A stretch of 64,000 nucleotides of DNA from Prorocentrum cordatum (taxonomy: Eukaryota; Sar; Dinophyceae; Prorocentrales; Prorocentraceae). Within the stretch, counting starts at the first letter, position 1; each line of letters starts with the position of its first letter. A program made the position numbers and the translations under genes. This document shows, piece after piece, positions 39,500 through 49,945 of the stretch. The stretch is from NCBI GenBank assembly GCA_963575745.1, contig CAUYUJ010017793.1, forward strand, positions 124,001 to 188,000, given 5' to 3'. The notes beneath the pieces are model-generated. The model did not search any database, was not told the origin of the DNA, and was given only the letters and a program-made list of their open reading frames with translations.

Positions 39500-39775
39500 T
39501 AAAATCCAGTCGGATGAGGGCCGTCCGAGCGCGATGTCGAAGCACCTTTTTCCCACAGGAGTGCACTCTGACCAGCATGCTGTGGCGAATCCGGCTGCAC
39601 GCGACGAGCGCTCTGCAGGTTCCAGGGTGAGTAGCGGCGTCGGCGACCTGTCTTCCTGTGGGATCGGAACGACAAAATGGGCCCCCGCCTGGCAGTGCGG
39701 GGAAGCGAGCGTCTCCAGCAGGACCTCCGCGTGGGGCTCCACCAGGGCGGCACCCTCCTCGGGGTCCGCACATTT
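39500..39775 (-). CDS. Candidate exon of an armadillo-like or unknown gene
   Basis: On the minus strand, after the acceptor CTGGTGCACAG, one frame codes KCADPEEGAALVEPHAEVLL then ETLASPHCQAGAHFVVPIPQ, EDRSPTPLLTLEPAERSSRA and AGFATACWSECTPVGKRCFD. Composition is balanced and non-repetitive. The 3' limit is uncertain but must lie before the family B element at 39498. An internal CCCACAG could be an alternative acceptor. Confidence 0.5.
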
Positions 39776-39959
39776 CTGTGCACCAGGGTGCGAGGGCCTC
39801 GAGGGCCTTCGCCCGGGACATGGTGCACACAACGTCTCTCGCTCGCGCACCCACCCTGAAGAATGTCCACGGTCAACCACAACCTTGCCACGAGATGAGG
39901 ACTCTTGTCGTTCTGAGTCCTCATCTGTCAGAATTAAATGTGTGTTGTTTTTCTCCCCA

Positions 39960-40104
39960 ACCCGCGTGTGCGTCTCAACGCGTGCGTGTACCAAGCGCGC
40001 CACGGCCGAGCTCACGAGCACGGCGTCGAGGACATGCGCAAGTTTTGTGGCAGCCAGCCCGCCCTCATGAGGGTGGACCACCAGGGCAGCACGTGCCTGG
40101 ATGC
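39960..40104 (-). CDS. Candidate exon, armadillo-like
   Basis: The minus strand codes IQARAALVVHPHEGGLAATK then LAHVLDAVLVSSAVARLVHA and RVETHTRV. The small and aliphatic residue spacing fits an alpha-helical repeat. An AG (GCAGCAAG) precedes GCATCC at 40104. Upstream coding at 40112-40300 is in a different frame only 35 nt away. Confidence 0.5.
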
Positions 40105-40111
40105 CTTGCTG

Positions 40112-40300
40112 CGCCCGCGTCGGCCAAAGCCTGCGTGACAGGATGCCTCGAGATGTCTATCCGGCCCCAAGCACTCAGGAGCGAGAGCCATCCGGGGTCC
40201 AGGCGCACGTGTGCGCACCTCTCCCGAGGGACAGCAGGTGCCCCGCCCGCCTGGAAGACCAGCTCCCTCAGGCGGGCACCTGGGTCAGCACGTGGCCATC
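40112..40300 (-). CDS. Candidate exon upstream of 39960-40104
   Basis: The minus frame reads CRWPRADPGARLRELVFQAG then GAPAVPRERCAHVRLDPGWL and SLLSAWGRIDISRHPVT. It is well balanced in composition. Joining it to the next exon needs removal of about 35 nt (GTCACG..GCAAG), too short for an ordinary intron. A frameshift or a wrongly guessed border is possible. Confidence 0.4.
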
Positions 40301-40739
40301 GACAGGGAGGCAACTTGTGCCCCACTGCCAACGAGTTCCACGTTACCTCAGCACCCTGTCCCAACACAGCAGCACGCACCGGCTCCAGATCACCCCGCTT
40401 TAAGACGAAAGGCGAAGCGAAATGCAAAGGCGTGTGAGATGATAGGCCGTCCCCCTCCCACGTCCCCCTTCCCCTGGGGAACCCTGGGGTGGGGAGGACG
40501 GCGGGGTGTGGAGGGGGACGCGCTCGCCTACGCACCCCCTGTGGCCTCCGGAGCGGGCTCCAACACGCCAAGGAATCTTCAACGACCGACGCCCATAGAG
40601 GGCACCAATACGACCCCCGAGAGGGCCCCCAAAAGGAACAATCGTTTAAACTCCGCTGGACATCGTATAATTGTGTTGGAACTGTTCGCATGTTTGATCG
40701 CAACCGCGTCAAAAACGGGTCAGGAAACCTGGAGCATCG

Positions 40740-42055
40740 CCCCAAGCCGGCCCAAGACACCGCCAAGACGACCCCAAAACGATCGAAGAGGGTTCCAAAA
40801 CGATCCAAAAGAGCGCCAACAAGGCCTCAATAACGGCACAAGAGAAGTACCCGGACTGATTCTGAACCCTCCGCTCCTGAGACCGCGAGTAAGCGCTCAA
40901 AAACTCGCGAGAAGAGAAAACCGGCTGCGCTGGTCGGACAACGCTACGAGAGAAGACTTCGGAGACAGAATCTGGGACCAAGTCCGCTCCAGCAGTACTT
41001 GAGCATTGCAACGCGACACATACCATAACACATCCCTTTCAAAAAGGCACGGTGGGGCCCCCATGGGCCCCCCCAAGGTCCTAAAGAGGCCCAGAAAAAA
41101 TGTCACTTCTGGCCGTCATCCCTCCTCGGGGGGCCGGCAGAATGGCGCAAGCTTCGTGAAAAAAACTATAGCGTGAGATGAGTATTGCTACTTGTCTCTG
41201 TGTCACTTCGAGCATGCAAGTGTTCGGCAGATGCCAGTGCGTGTACAGAGGGCGGGCCCCATCTCATGAATTTCTGCCCCAGTCGAAATATATGGTAATT
41301 GAAATGAGAAATCCGCCGCTGCGCCGCTGGGCACAGAGCGGGCGCGTCCTCAAGTCATGGGCCCAATCCTCGAAGCCTCCGTCTGCACTCGTGAGTAGTA
41401 GTCTTGAGGGGGCCTGGGCCCCGAATTCTCGAGTCGTCGTGGGCTTGGCGCGGTGTCTTGTGATGTTTCTGGCCCGGGAGGGCCCGAAGACGAACCCCTC
41501 GTGCCCCAAAAGGCCTCCAAAACGGCCAAAGACGGCCTCGAGTCGCCGAATGATCGCCCAAGATGACCTCCAGAGGCGTCCAAAACGCCACAAGACGTTG
41601 CAAAGAGGCTTCCCAGAGGAGCCCCCAGATCTCAAAATTACGGATGTGCCTCCAGTGTTTGAAACAGTTGGGCGTTTTCGTCTTTTCGGTTCCCCGACGC
41701 TCCCAAACAGGCCCACAGGCCCCCAAGACCGCCCCATGACGGCCCAAGTGGCCTCTAAGAGGGCCGCAAGACAGCCCAGAGGGCCCGCCAAGGGGCGCCC
41801 CACGCGGCCCAAGAGGACCCGAGGCCAGCCCCAAAAGGGCACCCAAAAGGGCACACAAATCTACACCTCGAGCCTTCCGCCCCAAGAGGCTCCCCAGGAC
41901 GCCCCCGTGAGGCCCCGAGAGGCACCCGGAAGGGCACGAAAGGCACAGAAGAAGCCACAGAAGACCCCCAATAGGCCCATAAGAAATCCTAAAAGGCCTT
42001 CACACGGCACCCAAGAAGCCTCAAAGTGCCTCCTCGAGTCCACCGATAGCCTCCC
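40740..42055. repeat. Degenerate GGCCxxCAAGACG array with embedded core
   Basis: AAGACxGCCCxAAACG words at 40740-40830 and AAGAGGxCCxxCAAGACxGCC words at 41490-42050 surround a core at 41640-41710 (TCTTTTCGGTTCCCCGACGC). That core resembles the 47.43-47.49 and 48.60-48.65 kb cores (TTTTTGGCTGTCCGACGGCC). LLGxxWGxLG-type frames are repeat translations. Confidence 0.55.
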
Positions 42056-42189
42056 ATGAGATCCCAAAGCGCATCCCCGTAGTCTTCGCGCCTTCAACCC
42101 AGGCGCGGTGGCGAGATGGGCCGAACATTCGATGCTTGAAGATCTTCTGTCCTGAACGAGCATAATCGCAGCGTGCATCAACGGGAGTG

Positions 42190-42560
42190 TCCTGCAAGCG
42201 GGGCTGCAGCCCGGCAGCATCCATGCAAATGACTGCGGGATGGACACATTCTCAAACGCCCCGTTCACCAATGGGCCGATGCAGTTCGCCGCGAGGCGGA
42301 TGCGCTCAAGGCCTTGGCCCGTCGCTCCATCTCCGTCGCCACCGCAGTGCCCTGGTCGATGGACTGCCCGGCAAACTCGGCCTGCGACTTCCAGGCGAAG
42401 TGCTGCGCGGCGTCGAAGCTGGCGCGCGTCGTAGAACAGGGGCACCCAAAACGTCCAGCCCAACCTGGCAATCTCTGCCGCAGAGCCAGCGTTACCAAAT
42501 GCATGATTTTCTGGTTGGGCTTTGTGTCCCGGAAGATCGCGGCGGCAAGCTAGAGAACCA
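42190..42560 (-). CDS. Candidate exon(s), possible armadillo-type
   Basis: A long minus frame includes NAGSAAEIARLGWTFWVPLF then YDARQLRRRAAL, and later LERIRLAANCIGPLVNGAFE then NVSIPQSFAWML. The last part is armadillo-like. In the middle a second minus frame (ASFDAAQHFAWKSQAEFAGQ then SIDQGTAVATEMERRAKAL) looks more protein-like, so a pair of compensating frameshifts or splice sites may exist. Confidence 0.4.
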
Positions 42561-43084
42561 GGGGTAATAAAAAATGGCCGGATCAGACACCGAGCTCCGA
42601 TTTGAGCCCGCGCTGTCTGCCAACGCAAGTCCGAGCAGCGAGCCGCCGACATAGAGGCGCCACTACCGGGGGGCGGCGCCGGCGACCTCGCCGACGCAAG
42701 CCAGACCAACGGATGGGAAGAACACGCAGAAATGCCAGCCGGACCCTGCACGCGACAAGTTTCGCCGCAGCCGCGCCGAAGACGCGGTCGCCGATGGCCC
42801 AGACGGCTCGGCGCCCGGCCGCAAACCGAGCCGAATTCTAGACGCAAAGGTCAGCCGCCCCCCTGCGCCGCCGGCATTCCAGGCGGCGCTCGACGGGCCC
42901 GACCGGGTCGATGGCGCTATCCTGCGGCAAGTCGCCCACGGAGAAGTGGCGCGGCGCGCTCGCCAACCTCCTCGCCAAGATCGCCCAGAGATCGCGACCG
43001 CGTCTAACCGCGCCAAGATGTGCATTCGAAAAAAGTGCAAGACTGCGTCGGTTTTGCCGCGCCGTGACAGATTAAATCCCCTCG

Positions 43085-43395
43085 CACTTGATGCTCGACT
43101 TCCGGGCGACCACTTTCGGCCCCTCCTCCTGCCGCCCACCGTCGTATCGCAGCCGCTGACTGGCGGCGTCGCAACGGTTCCAGCTGCAGATCGCCCGGGC
43201 GGCGGGGCGCGCGCGCGCTGCGCGCGAGGGGGCGCGCCGCAACGCGGCGACGCAACCGATCCAACGCGCGAGGCGAAGGCCCCCCCTCCGCCATCGCGCA
43301 ACTGAGAGCGCGAGCCTGCGCCAGCGCGTAGTTCAGGAAGGCCGTGAACGCAAGCGCGTCGATGCGATGGCGGCCTTGCCAGCTGCCGCGCTGCG
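43085..43395 (-). CDS. Candidate exon, helix-rich
   Basis: The minus strand codes IDALAFTAFLNYALAQARAL then SCAMAEGGPSPRALDRLRRR, VAARPLARSARAPRRPGDLQ and LEPLRRRQSAAAIRR. The first part looks like a genuine hydrophobic helix. The rest is Arg/Ala-rich, in GC-rich sequence where all frames are open. Limits not determined. Confidence 0.35.
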
Positions 43396-44180
43396 CTGTC
43401 GCCCGCCCCCGCTAGAATGCCAGGCAGACGCGACCTGCCTGCGGCCGTCAGGGAAATCCCGAGCGGCGCGCCTCGCGCCCGACCCCCTGTCGTCGCCCTG
43501 CCGGGGCAGCGCCTTCAAGCGGCGCCCCTCGAAACCTCGGCGCGCGGTGGGCGTTGCCATTGGCCGAGTGCCTCGGGCTGCGCCTGTTGGCATCGCAGCC
43601 GGGCGCGGCCTTGCCGCGGGCCCGCGCCGGTCGAGCTGCGTCGCGAGCGGCGCGGGGGAGCGGCGCCCGCCAAAGCGGCGGCGCCTCCACTGGCTCGGCG
43701 CCGGGGGAGCGGCGCCCTCCGAACCGGCCAAGGAGGCCGGCCAGCTTCGCGGGAAAACTCTCCGCATGTGGCAATTGGCATTGGCCCTCAGGAAAATGCT
43801 TGCAAGATTATCAGCCGACACGGGCGCGCCCGGCGCCCCGCCGATGCGCGAGGCCCAGAAACAGGGCGCCGCCGCGCGAGCCAAAGCGGGGGAAGAGGCG
43901 GGGAGCTGGGGGAACGCGCGCGCGCGCGGTGGCCCTGCAGCCCGCTCCGCGGCAACCCTCGGCTGCTCCCAAGTGGGTTTTTTTCCAAGCGACCCGCGCG
44001 TGCATAGGGGCCCTGTCACGGCAAAAGCTTCCCGCGCGGCCTGGTGCAGACTCCACGCGCCGATGGCGGCCGCTCGCGGCGGCATTTGGGGGAACGATCA
44101 AATGCCGCGTCGGCCGGGCCAATTTTTCGCCGGAACTTTGAAAAACCGGCAACGCCTGACGCCGAAATCGGGGATGACCT
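43396..44180. other. GC-rich open region, strand unresolved
   Basis: Frames are open on both strands. Minus-strand stretches such as AAAIGAWSLHQAAREAFAVT (about 44010-44070) may be exonic. No domain recognised. Confidence 0.25.
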
Positions 44181-44556
44181 AGGACAACGCTTCGATTGTG
44201 AAAACGCATGGGGTATGTGAGGCCGTGGTCTGGGACATTACAGAATATGGGGCAATTTCGGTCTGGGCTGTAAAATGCTGGGAAAGGCTCGGAAGCCCAG
44301 GGTCCAAATATTCCGCCGATGGCAGGGGCAAGAGAAAACTCGTTGATGGGATTCCACGAAGGGGAGGAGGGGATGATGCTTCTGACACATCCCACAGTTC
44401 CCTGAAATTCCAAGTGAACGTTTGTCCCGCCCGCCCCCCTTGGGCGGCGAAGCTCGCGCTCCTTCTGCCGCGGTCGCGCCCGCGAACCAGAGCGCCCGCT
44501 ATAGAGGCCGAGGACAGCGCGGCACGGCGCGGCGGCCGCCGTCGGAGTCTCTCGTG

Positions 44557-44603
44557 CTATATATTTCTCTCTCTCTCTCTCTGTGTCTCTCTCTCTCTCT
44601 CTT

Positions 44604-44643
<40 letters not shown>

Positions 44644-44750
44644 CTCTCGCTCTCTCTCTCTCTCTCTCTGTATGTTTTGTTCGTTCTCTCTCTCTCTCTC
44701 TCCCTCTTTTTTTTGTTTTTTTTTTCTCTCTCTCTCTCTCTCTCTCCCCC
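44557..44750. repeat. CT dinucleotide array
   Basis: Mostly pure CT with short GTGT and T-run interruptions, about 190 bases. Confidence 0.95.
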
Positions 44751-44754
44751 TGGA

Positions 44755-44940
44755 GCCCGGCGGGCCCCGCGAGCGTCGCAGGCGCGGCGGCCCTTCGGGC
44801 CCCGCTGGCCCCGCAGGTCCAGGAGGCCCGACTTGCCCCGCAGGCCACGCTTACAAGTCTCGCGGAGCCCACGGGTCGCACCAGCCCCAGGGGCCCCACA
44901 GGACTCGCAGATCTCGCAGGCCCCACAGGTCACCTGCGCT
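44755..44940. repeat. GGCCCCGCAGG-type minisatellite
   Basis: Degenerate 9-12 bp units (GGCCCCGCAGGTCCAGGAGG..CCACAGGACTCGCAG). Gly/Pro- or Leu/Arg-rich frames result. It could be an exon of a collagen-like protein, but a minisatellite is the simpler reading. Confidence 0.5.
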
Positions 44941-44944
44941 GAAT

Positions 44945-45188
44945 GAGGCAACCTTCTTTATGACAGCCCGCTCTCCACAACAGGCCGCCGCGCCCCTGAA
45001 TCTCTGCGCCGACGCGGCGCAAGTCGCAGCAGGCTCTCGCTCGCGCCTCGGCGCCGAGGTCCACCGGCAACGTCTCCGAGGGCCGGCGCGACGTAAATTC
45101 GCGCCTCGGCCGCGTCGGGGTCCGAGTCGGCGGGTCATCGAGCGGGTTTCCGAAGCCACCCATGCCTCTTTGCGAAGCGTCGCTCGAA
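44945..45188 (-). CDS. Candidate exon with an armadillo-like helix
   Basis: The minus strand, after TCTCAAG, codes SDASQRGMGGFGNPLDDPPT, then RREFTSRRPSETLPVDLGAE and ARARACCDLRRVGAEIQGRG followed by GLLWRAGCHKEG. The ARARACCDLRRV..LLWRAG pattern resembles an armadillo repeat. A second minus frame is also open. The intron before it (45189-45354) is a family A element. Confidence 0.45.
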
Positions 45189-45190
45189 CT

Positions 45191-45350
45191 TGAGAGGGTC
45201 CTGGGACACACAAATAAATACACACTAGTTCCAGGATTCACCACCTGTTCCCATATTTTCGTTTTTTTTGTCTTCCTCCCCATTTCCAATATTTTCCCAT
45301 ACTTTCTGGAAGTCGACGATTAATTGTGTCTGTGCGTTTTTTCCCCTCCT
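45191..45350 (+). mobile_element. Family A element, copy 7, filling a candidate intron
   Basis: TGAGAGGGTCCTGGGACACA then CAAATAAATACACAC, TCTTCCTCCCCATTTCC and TTGTGTCTGTGCGTTTTTTC CCCTCCT. Candidate exons abut both ends on the minus strand. Confidence 0.85.
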
Positions 45351-45354
45351 TCGA

Positions 45355-45600
45355 TGATCGCAGGTCGGCGAAGCAGGGCGAGCGCCAAGCCCAGGCGACT
45401 AGGACCTCGCCGACGGCCTGCAGCTCTGGCTCGAGGGCGCTGCGAAGCGCAAGCCCTGCAGAAACCAGCGGGGGGACATCTGCTGGAAGACGCGGTAGGC
45501 AGAGCGCCGGAAGTTCACTGCAAGGCAGCCGCCCGCGACCACGAGCCGCCGCAAGATCACTGCAAGCAGAAGATCTGAACAGAGCCACCGCCTCATACCT
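45355..45600 (-). CDS. Candidate exon preceding a family A intron
   Basis: The minus frame reads SERYEAVALFRSSACSDLAA then ARGRGRLPCSELPALCLPRL, PADVPPLVSAGLALRSALEP and ELQAVGEVLVAWAWRSPCFA. Helical and non-repetitive. The donor would be non-GT, with GA at AAG/GAGGGG. Upstream fragments such as KARIFEAIALRADANLTRG (about 45920-45985) may be a further exon. Confidence 0.45.
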
Positions 45601-46126
45601 CTCAGAAAAAATGGCAGCCCCGCGGGGGCGGCTCGCATGGCGACGCGGACATCTCTCCGGGGCCCCGCCGAAGGCCGGCGCGGCCGCCTTCCTTTCGACA
45701 GCGAGATGTTCGGTCCACGCGGCCGGCACGCGGAACAAAATGAAGCGGCTTTGAGTTTCCTCGCGGTCTATCGAAGGCACCTCGTCGCCGCCCAAAAACA
45801 CAAAACAGCTGCCCGATGCCAGGAGGGCAAATCACTTGCCCTCGTAGTCTCCCATCCCGGCTGCGCGCCAAGAAAGTCCCGGGTTAATCCCGGCCGCCTT
45901 TGGAGAGAACATCAACCACGAGTAAGATTCGCATCCGCGCGCAACGCGATGGCCTCGAAGATGCGGGCCTTCCCGCCAAGCCCCCGACGATTGATAATCC
46001 TTTGCCCTGGTCGTTGTTATGTTCGTCGCGGCGCTGTATCTCGATGACGTTCCCTGGGCGCCACCCCGCCCTGTTGGCAACGTCTGCGTGCTAATCAGGG
46101 CTCGCCCAGTGGCCAACTTTATGTAG

Positions 46127-46278
46127 GTCGGGCAGTCCCCCTACAGGCGGATTTTGGAGGACAAATTGAAAGTGCTCTTTACAAGAAAACAAAAATATAG
46201 CAACATAGCAGAACAACAAAACCATACGATTTGTCATATAGTTTGAACATTCGTCCTGTATGGGGAACATGCCTGACC
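46127..46278. mobile_element. Family B element
   Basis: GTCGGGCAGTCCCCCTACAG at the left; CGTCCTGTATGGGGAACATG then CCTGAC at the right. The interior is unusually A-rich. Confidence 0.8.
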
Positions 46279-46279
46279 G

Positions 46280-46970
46280 AAGGCCACCTGCGCAACCCCT
46301 GGCCATGGCTGGAACACCCAATACAGAGCGAGGCGCAACGTACTTCAGCGCGCGCGTGAGCACAACTTGAACCAGAATTGGCAACGGACCCGCCATCCAG
46401 CCCGCCAGTGCGTGCGCGCGCGTGGAAGCGAAACATGGCACCCGGCTTCTGGCCAGGACACGAAGGCCCGGATCCCAGATTCTAGAACTGTGCGGGGGGT
46501 CGGGCCCACCTCTCGCGGCTCTCCAGCTTTGGCGTCCGTTCCATGGGGGCCTGCGTGGCCCCCAGCTCTGTCCGATTTGGGTCTGATTTGGACCAACTGT
46601 GGAACAACTTTGTACCAGATTTGGAATGGATCCGGGGGGCTAGGAGAACGAGGAGGGGAAGGGGGAGCAGGAGGGGAGAGGAGGAGCAGGAGGATGGGCC
46701 AAATGCGGTCCCCACGCGGTCCCAATGCAGGAAAAGCTGATTGCAGCGTCGCCGCCCAAGGCTCCCATGAACAGACATCGAATCCAGCGCTTCCTACAGA
46801 ACCTGTCGGGGGCCACGAACAGCCCAAGACGGACCAAGAGGGCCCCGAGCGGCCCGCCTACAGCCCAGGCCCGGTGGCGGGATCGGCGGCCAGAGGCCAG
46901 TGGCTTGCCTCAGGGGTGCACAGCGTGCCAGACGTCAGGCTGGTCTGAAATTTGCTGTAAATGCTCAATT
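46280..46970. other. Unassigned sequence, no gene recognised
   Basis: Contains a short GGAGGAG tract at 46640-46695. Frames on both strands lack motifs. Confidence 0.3.
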
Positions 46971-47134
46971 GAAGGGGCCCAGGGACACACAAACAAATAG
47001 GCACAAATGATATGATTCACAATTTGTTTCTCATATTTTCTGGGTTTTCGTCTTCCCCCCCCGCTTGCCATATTTTTCCTATCTTTTCCTAGGGGTCGAC
47101 GATTCATTGTGTCTGTGTGTCTCATTCCCTCTGG
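46971..47134 (+). mobile_element. Family A element, copy 8
   Basis: GAAGGGGCCCAGGGACACAC then AAACAAATAGGCAC, TCTTCCCCCCCCGCTTGCC and TTGTGTCTGTGTGTCTCATT. Confidence 0.85.
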
Positions 47135-47199
47135 ATCAATTCCCAACGGGCCTTCGCAAATAGCGCCGGCCAACAGAAAAGCCCGGGGAAATGCGGTCG

Positions 47200-47985
47200 C
47201 TCGGGCCTCAACACCTCCAGGATGGACCCAAGATGGTCCCAAGGTGGCCTCCCAGACGGCTAAGAAGATGGCCTCCAAGACGGCCAGGGTGGCCCCAGGA
47301 GAGCCCAACATGTTCACGGGCCTAGATGCACCCACCACGGCTCAAAATAGCCCAAAGACGGCCAAAGAGGACTCTAAAAAGGTCTCCCGGAAAGCCCGAA
47401 TATGTAAAAATCGCTGAGTATCCGTATGTTTCTACTGGTCCTGGCATTTGCTCATTTTTGGCTGTCCGACGGCCCGAGACTGCCCAACAGGCCACCAAGT
47501 TGGCCCCAAGAGCGCCCAAGAAGAATCCCAGATGGCCCCATGACGGCTCAAGAGGCTAAACTACAGCCCCAAGGCGGCCCAAGATGCCTCCAAGACGCCC
47601 AAGATGGCATCCAAGGCGGTCCCGAAGCGCCACAAGCGGACCCGCAGTCGGCCCAGAGAGGGCCCCAAAACGGCTGCCGACGGCGTCATACGGGCCAGGA
47701 AGGCCCTCAGACTGCCGAAGAGGCCCCCAAGAATCCCCCAAAGGCGACCAAGAGGCCCAAGGAGGCCTCCAGTGGGCCCTGCCCCAGGGCCCCCAAGGGG
47801 CCTTTCTCTCCTCCGCCTCCTCTTCCTCCCCCCCACCCTGATGCGCTCCCTCATCCTCCCTCGCATGTTACTCCGAAGGCTTTCCACTACGGGGCGGGGA
47901 ACGCATCGCCCGACGGATTGTCCAAGCCTTGGCCACCGAGGTCGGCCGCATCGGCGCCGGCAAAGGGAAGGGGGCGGCGTGACTC
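47200..47985. repeat. Composite repeat X, copy 1
   Basis: GGCCTCCCAGACGGC-type units, a conserved core at 47420-47495 (CTGGCATTTGCTCATTTTTG then GCTGTCCGACGGCCCGAGAC), more units to 47800, a CCTCCTC run and GAAGGCTTTCCACTACGGGG then CGGGGAACGCATC. The same order recurs at 48300-49100. Confidence 0.7.
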
Positions 47986-48146
47986 AAGGGGCCCAAGGAC
48001 ACACAAATAAATACACACAAATAACAGGATCCCCCATATTTTCTCGTATTCTCTGGGTTTTTGTCTTCCCCCCCACTTCCCATATTTTCCCATATGTTCT
48101 GGGAGATCGACGATGAATTGTGTCTGTGTGTTTTTTCCCCTCCTGA
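47985..48146 (+). mobile_element. Family A element, copy 9
   Basis: CAAGGGGCCCAAGGACACAC then AAATAAATACACACAA, TCTTCCCCCCCACTTCCC and TTGTGTCTGTGTGTTTTTTC CCCTCCTGA; a near-consensus copy. Confidence 0.9.
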
Positions 48147-48289
48147 GTTATATTCGCCGCAGGCCTCCGCGATCCGCCGAACCCTGCTGGCGTGCCACAG
48201 GGGCGCACGGCGCGCGGGAGTCCCGAGGGGTCATGGCTCTCCCCTCGGCCGAGCGTGCCGGGCACCCGGAAGCCGCCCCATGCTGGCAG

Positions 48290-49110
48290 CATAGAACCGC
48301 CTCCAAGATGCCTCCAGGACGGCCGGGCCTTCAAGATTGCCGCCAGATTGCCTCCAAGACGGCTGCAAAAAAACCTCAGGTTGCCTTCAAGACTGCCTCC
48401 AGATTGCCTCCAGATTGCCTCCAAGAGGGCACGAGTATGTCCCAAAGATGCCTCCAAGACGGGCCAGGATGCACCCAAGATGGCCCAAGACGGCCCAAGG
48501 GGCCCCCAAGAGGGCCCAAAGATGGCCCAAGAGGCCTCCAAAAGGATCTCCAGGAAGAGCCCGAAAAACAAAAATTATTGAGTTCTCGTTGTTTGGTTGC
48601 GGATTCTGGCATTTGTTCATTTTTGGCTGTCCGACGGCCCGAGACTGCCCAACAGGCCAAGAGCGCTCAAGAAGCCTCCAATATCGCCCCCCTGACGGCC
48701 CGAGAAGCCCCCGAGACGGGCCCGAGAGGGCCCAAACATGGTCCAGGAAACCTCTAAGACTGCAAAGATGGCCTCCAAGACGGCCCTGAAGCGCCCCAAG
48801 CGGACCCCAAGGCGGCCCAGAGAGGCCCACAAGACGGCTTCCGACGGCGTCAGACGGGCCAGGCACGCCCTCAGACAGCCAACATGCTTCCCACCAAAAT
48901 GCCCCATGAAGCCCCCAAGAGGCTTCCAAGAGGCCGTCAAGAAGCCCCCAGGAAGCCCCAAGAGTGCCCCAAGAGACTCCCAAGAGGCCTCCTACTACTC
49001 CTTGTTCCTACCTCTCCTCCTGTTATTTTCCCTCGCGTGTTCCCCGAAGGGCTTTCACATCGGCCGGGGGAACGAGTCCGATAGCTCGGCCGAGCACTGG
49101 CCGCACTGTT
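48290..49110. repeat. Composite repeat X, copy 2
   Basis: GCCTCCAAGACGGC units, core at 48600-48655 (CTGGCATTTGTTCATTTTTG then GCTGTCCGACGGCCCGAGAC), units to 48990, then GAAGGGCTTTCACATCGGCC then GGGGGAACGAGTC. Parallel to 47200-47985. Confidence 0.7.
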
Positions 49111-49191
49111 TGGCCACACATGCGCTTCCAAGAGGCAGGGGAGAGCGGGGAGGGCGGTGATTCGCCGCAGGCGGCTTCGACATTGTGCGCG

Positions 49192-49358
49192 GTGGTGGCT
49201 GCGAACACGACTTCGTGATCATGCTTCAGTCCCCGATCCTTCGTCTGCGCCAGGCGCCCCATGAGCTTCATCCCAAAGCGCTGCACCTCCGCGCCCGCCG
49301 CGGTGCCCTCGCGCAGCGCACGCGACATGCTCGAGGCCGCCAGGGCCCCGATCCGCGG
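49192..49358 (-). CDS. Candidate exon, armadillo/HEAT-like
   Basis: On the minus strand a good acceptor (CCCTCCGTGCAG) precedes PRIGALAASSMSRALREGTA then AGAEVQRFGMKLMGRLAQTK and DRGLKHDHEVVFAATTAHN. It ends at a GT donor (ACAAT/GTCGAAG). The EVQRFGMKLMGRLA helix is typical of armadillo repeats, which act as protein-protein scaffolds. It is probably part of the same gene as the exons at 49.65-53.33 kb (inference from strand, spacing and style). Confidence 0.6.
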
Positions 49359-49535
49359 CTGCACGGAGGGACAAAAAGCAGCACCCTGGCACGGGCTTTC
49401 AGAGCATACACACTTTGGCCAATGTGTCCTGCCTGGGCATTCAGTATTCAGTTCGTGTGCATATTGATGTAATGGTGTGCTAAGCGGGTGCTAAAGATTG
49501 ATGCGCCTACCACCTGGTTGGTGAACCCTGGCCGG

Positions 49536-49640
49536 CTACTCTTCAACTGGCGCGCGGCGCCCGCCGAGGGGCGGCGCAGGGGGAACCGCGAGGGGGGCCC
49601 AACGCAGATCCGAGAAGCCAGCGCGGAACTCCGACAGTCT
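49536..49640. mobile_element. Family C fold-back element in a candidate intron
   Basis: CAACTGGCGCGCGGCGCCCG at the left and CAACGCAGATCCGAGAAGCC then AGCGCGGAAC at the right. Located between the exon at 49650-49735 and the exon at 49192-49358. Confidence 0.65.
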
Positions 49641-49649
49641 GTGCTCGAG

Positions 49650-49735
49650 CAGCTTTTTCTTCCTCGAGGCTGGCCCTCGATGATGTGCTGCCGGCCCGCC
49701 TTGGTCCGAAGCAACGTGAAGGCGCAGAACAGCGC
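49650..49735 (-). CDS. Candidate short exon, armadillo-like
   Basis: The minus strand codes GEALFCAFTLLRTKAGRQHI then IEG, a helix pattern consistent with the neighbouring armadillo-like exons. Exact borders unclear; the upstream border must lie near the end of the family L element. Confidence 0.4.
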
Positions 49736-49739
49736 CTCT

Positions 49740-49945
49740 CCGAGATCGGGAGCGGCCAAGAGGGGGGTGTCCAAGAGGGGGGGGTGCAAATCATGACCGG
49801 CGGCATGTGCGCGGCCCAGCGGGGAGGCCAGTGACGTAATGAAATAAGAAGAGGCGCCATGAAATCTGGGGAAATATCATGGCCCCCGCCATGATATCCA
49901 CCCCCCCCTAGTCATCAGCCCCCTCTTTTCCGCCCCCGACGAGAA
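49740..49945 (+). mobile_element. Family L element, copy 1, in a candidate intron
   Basis: CGGGAGCGGCCAAGAGGGGG at the left, GCGGCATGTGCGCGGCCCAG, the palindromic ATGGCCCCCGCCATGATATC, and TCATCAGCCCCCTCTTTTCC at the right. Copies at 59085-59290 and 62580-62780. Candidate minus-strand exons flank it on both sides. Confidence 0.8.

Noticed and set aside
46910-48990. Minus-strand frames rich in LGxxWGxLLG as a repeat protein gene
   Set aside because: The pattern follows the GGCCTCCAAGACGG minisatellite and is open in several frames with stops at module borders.
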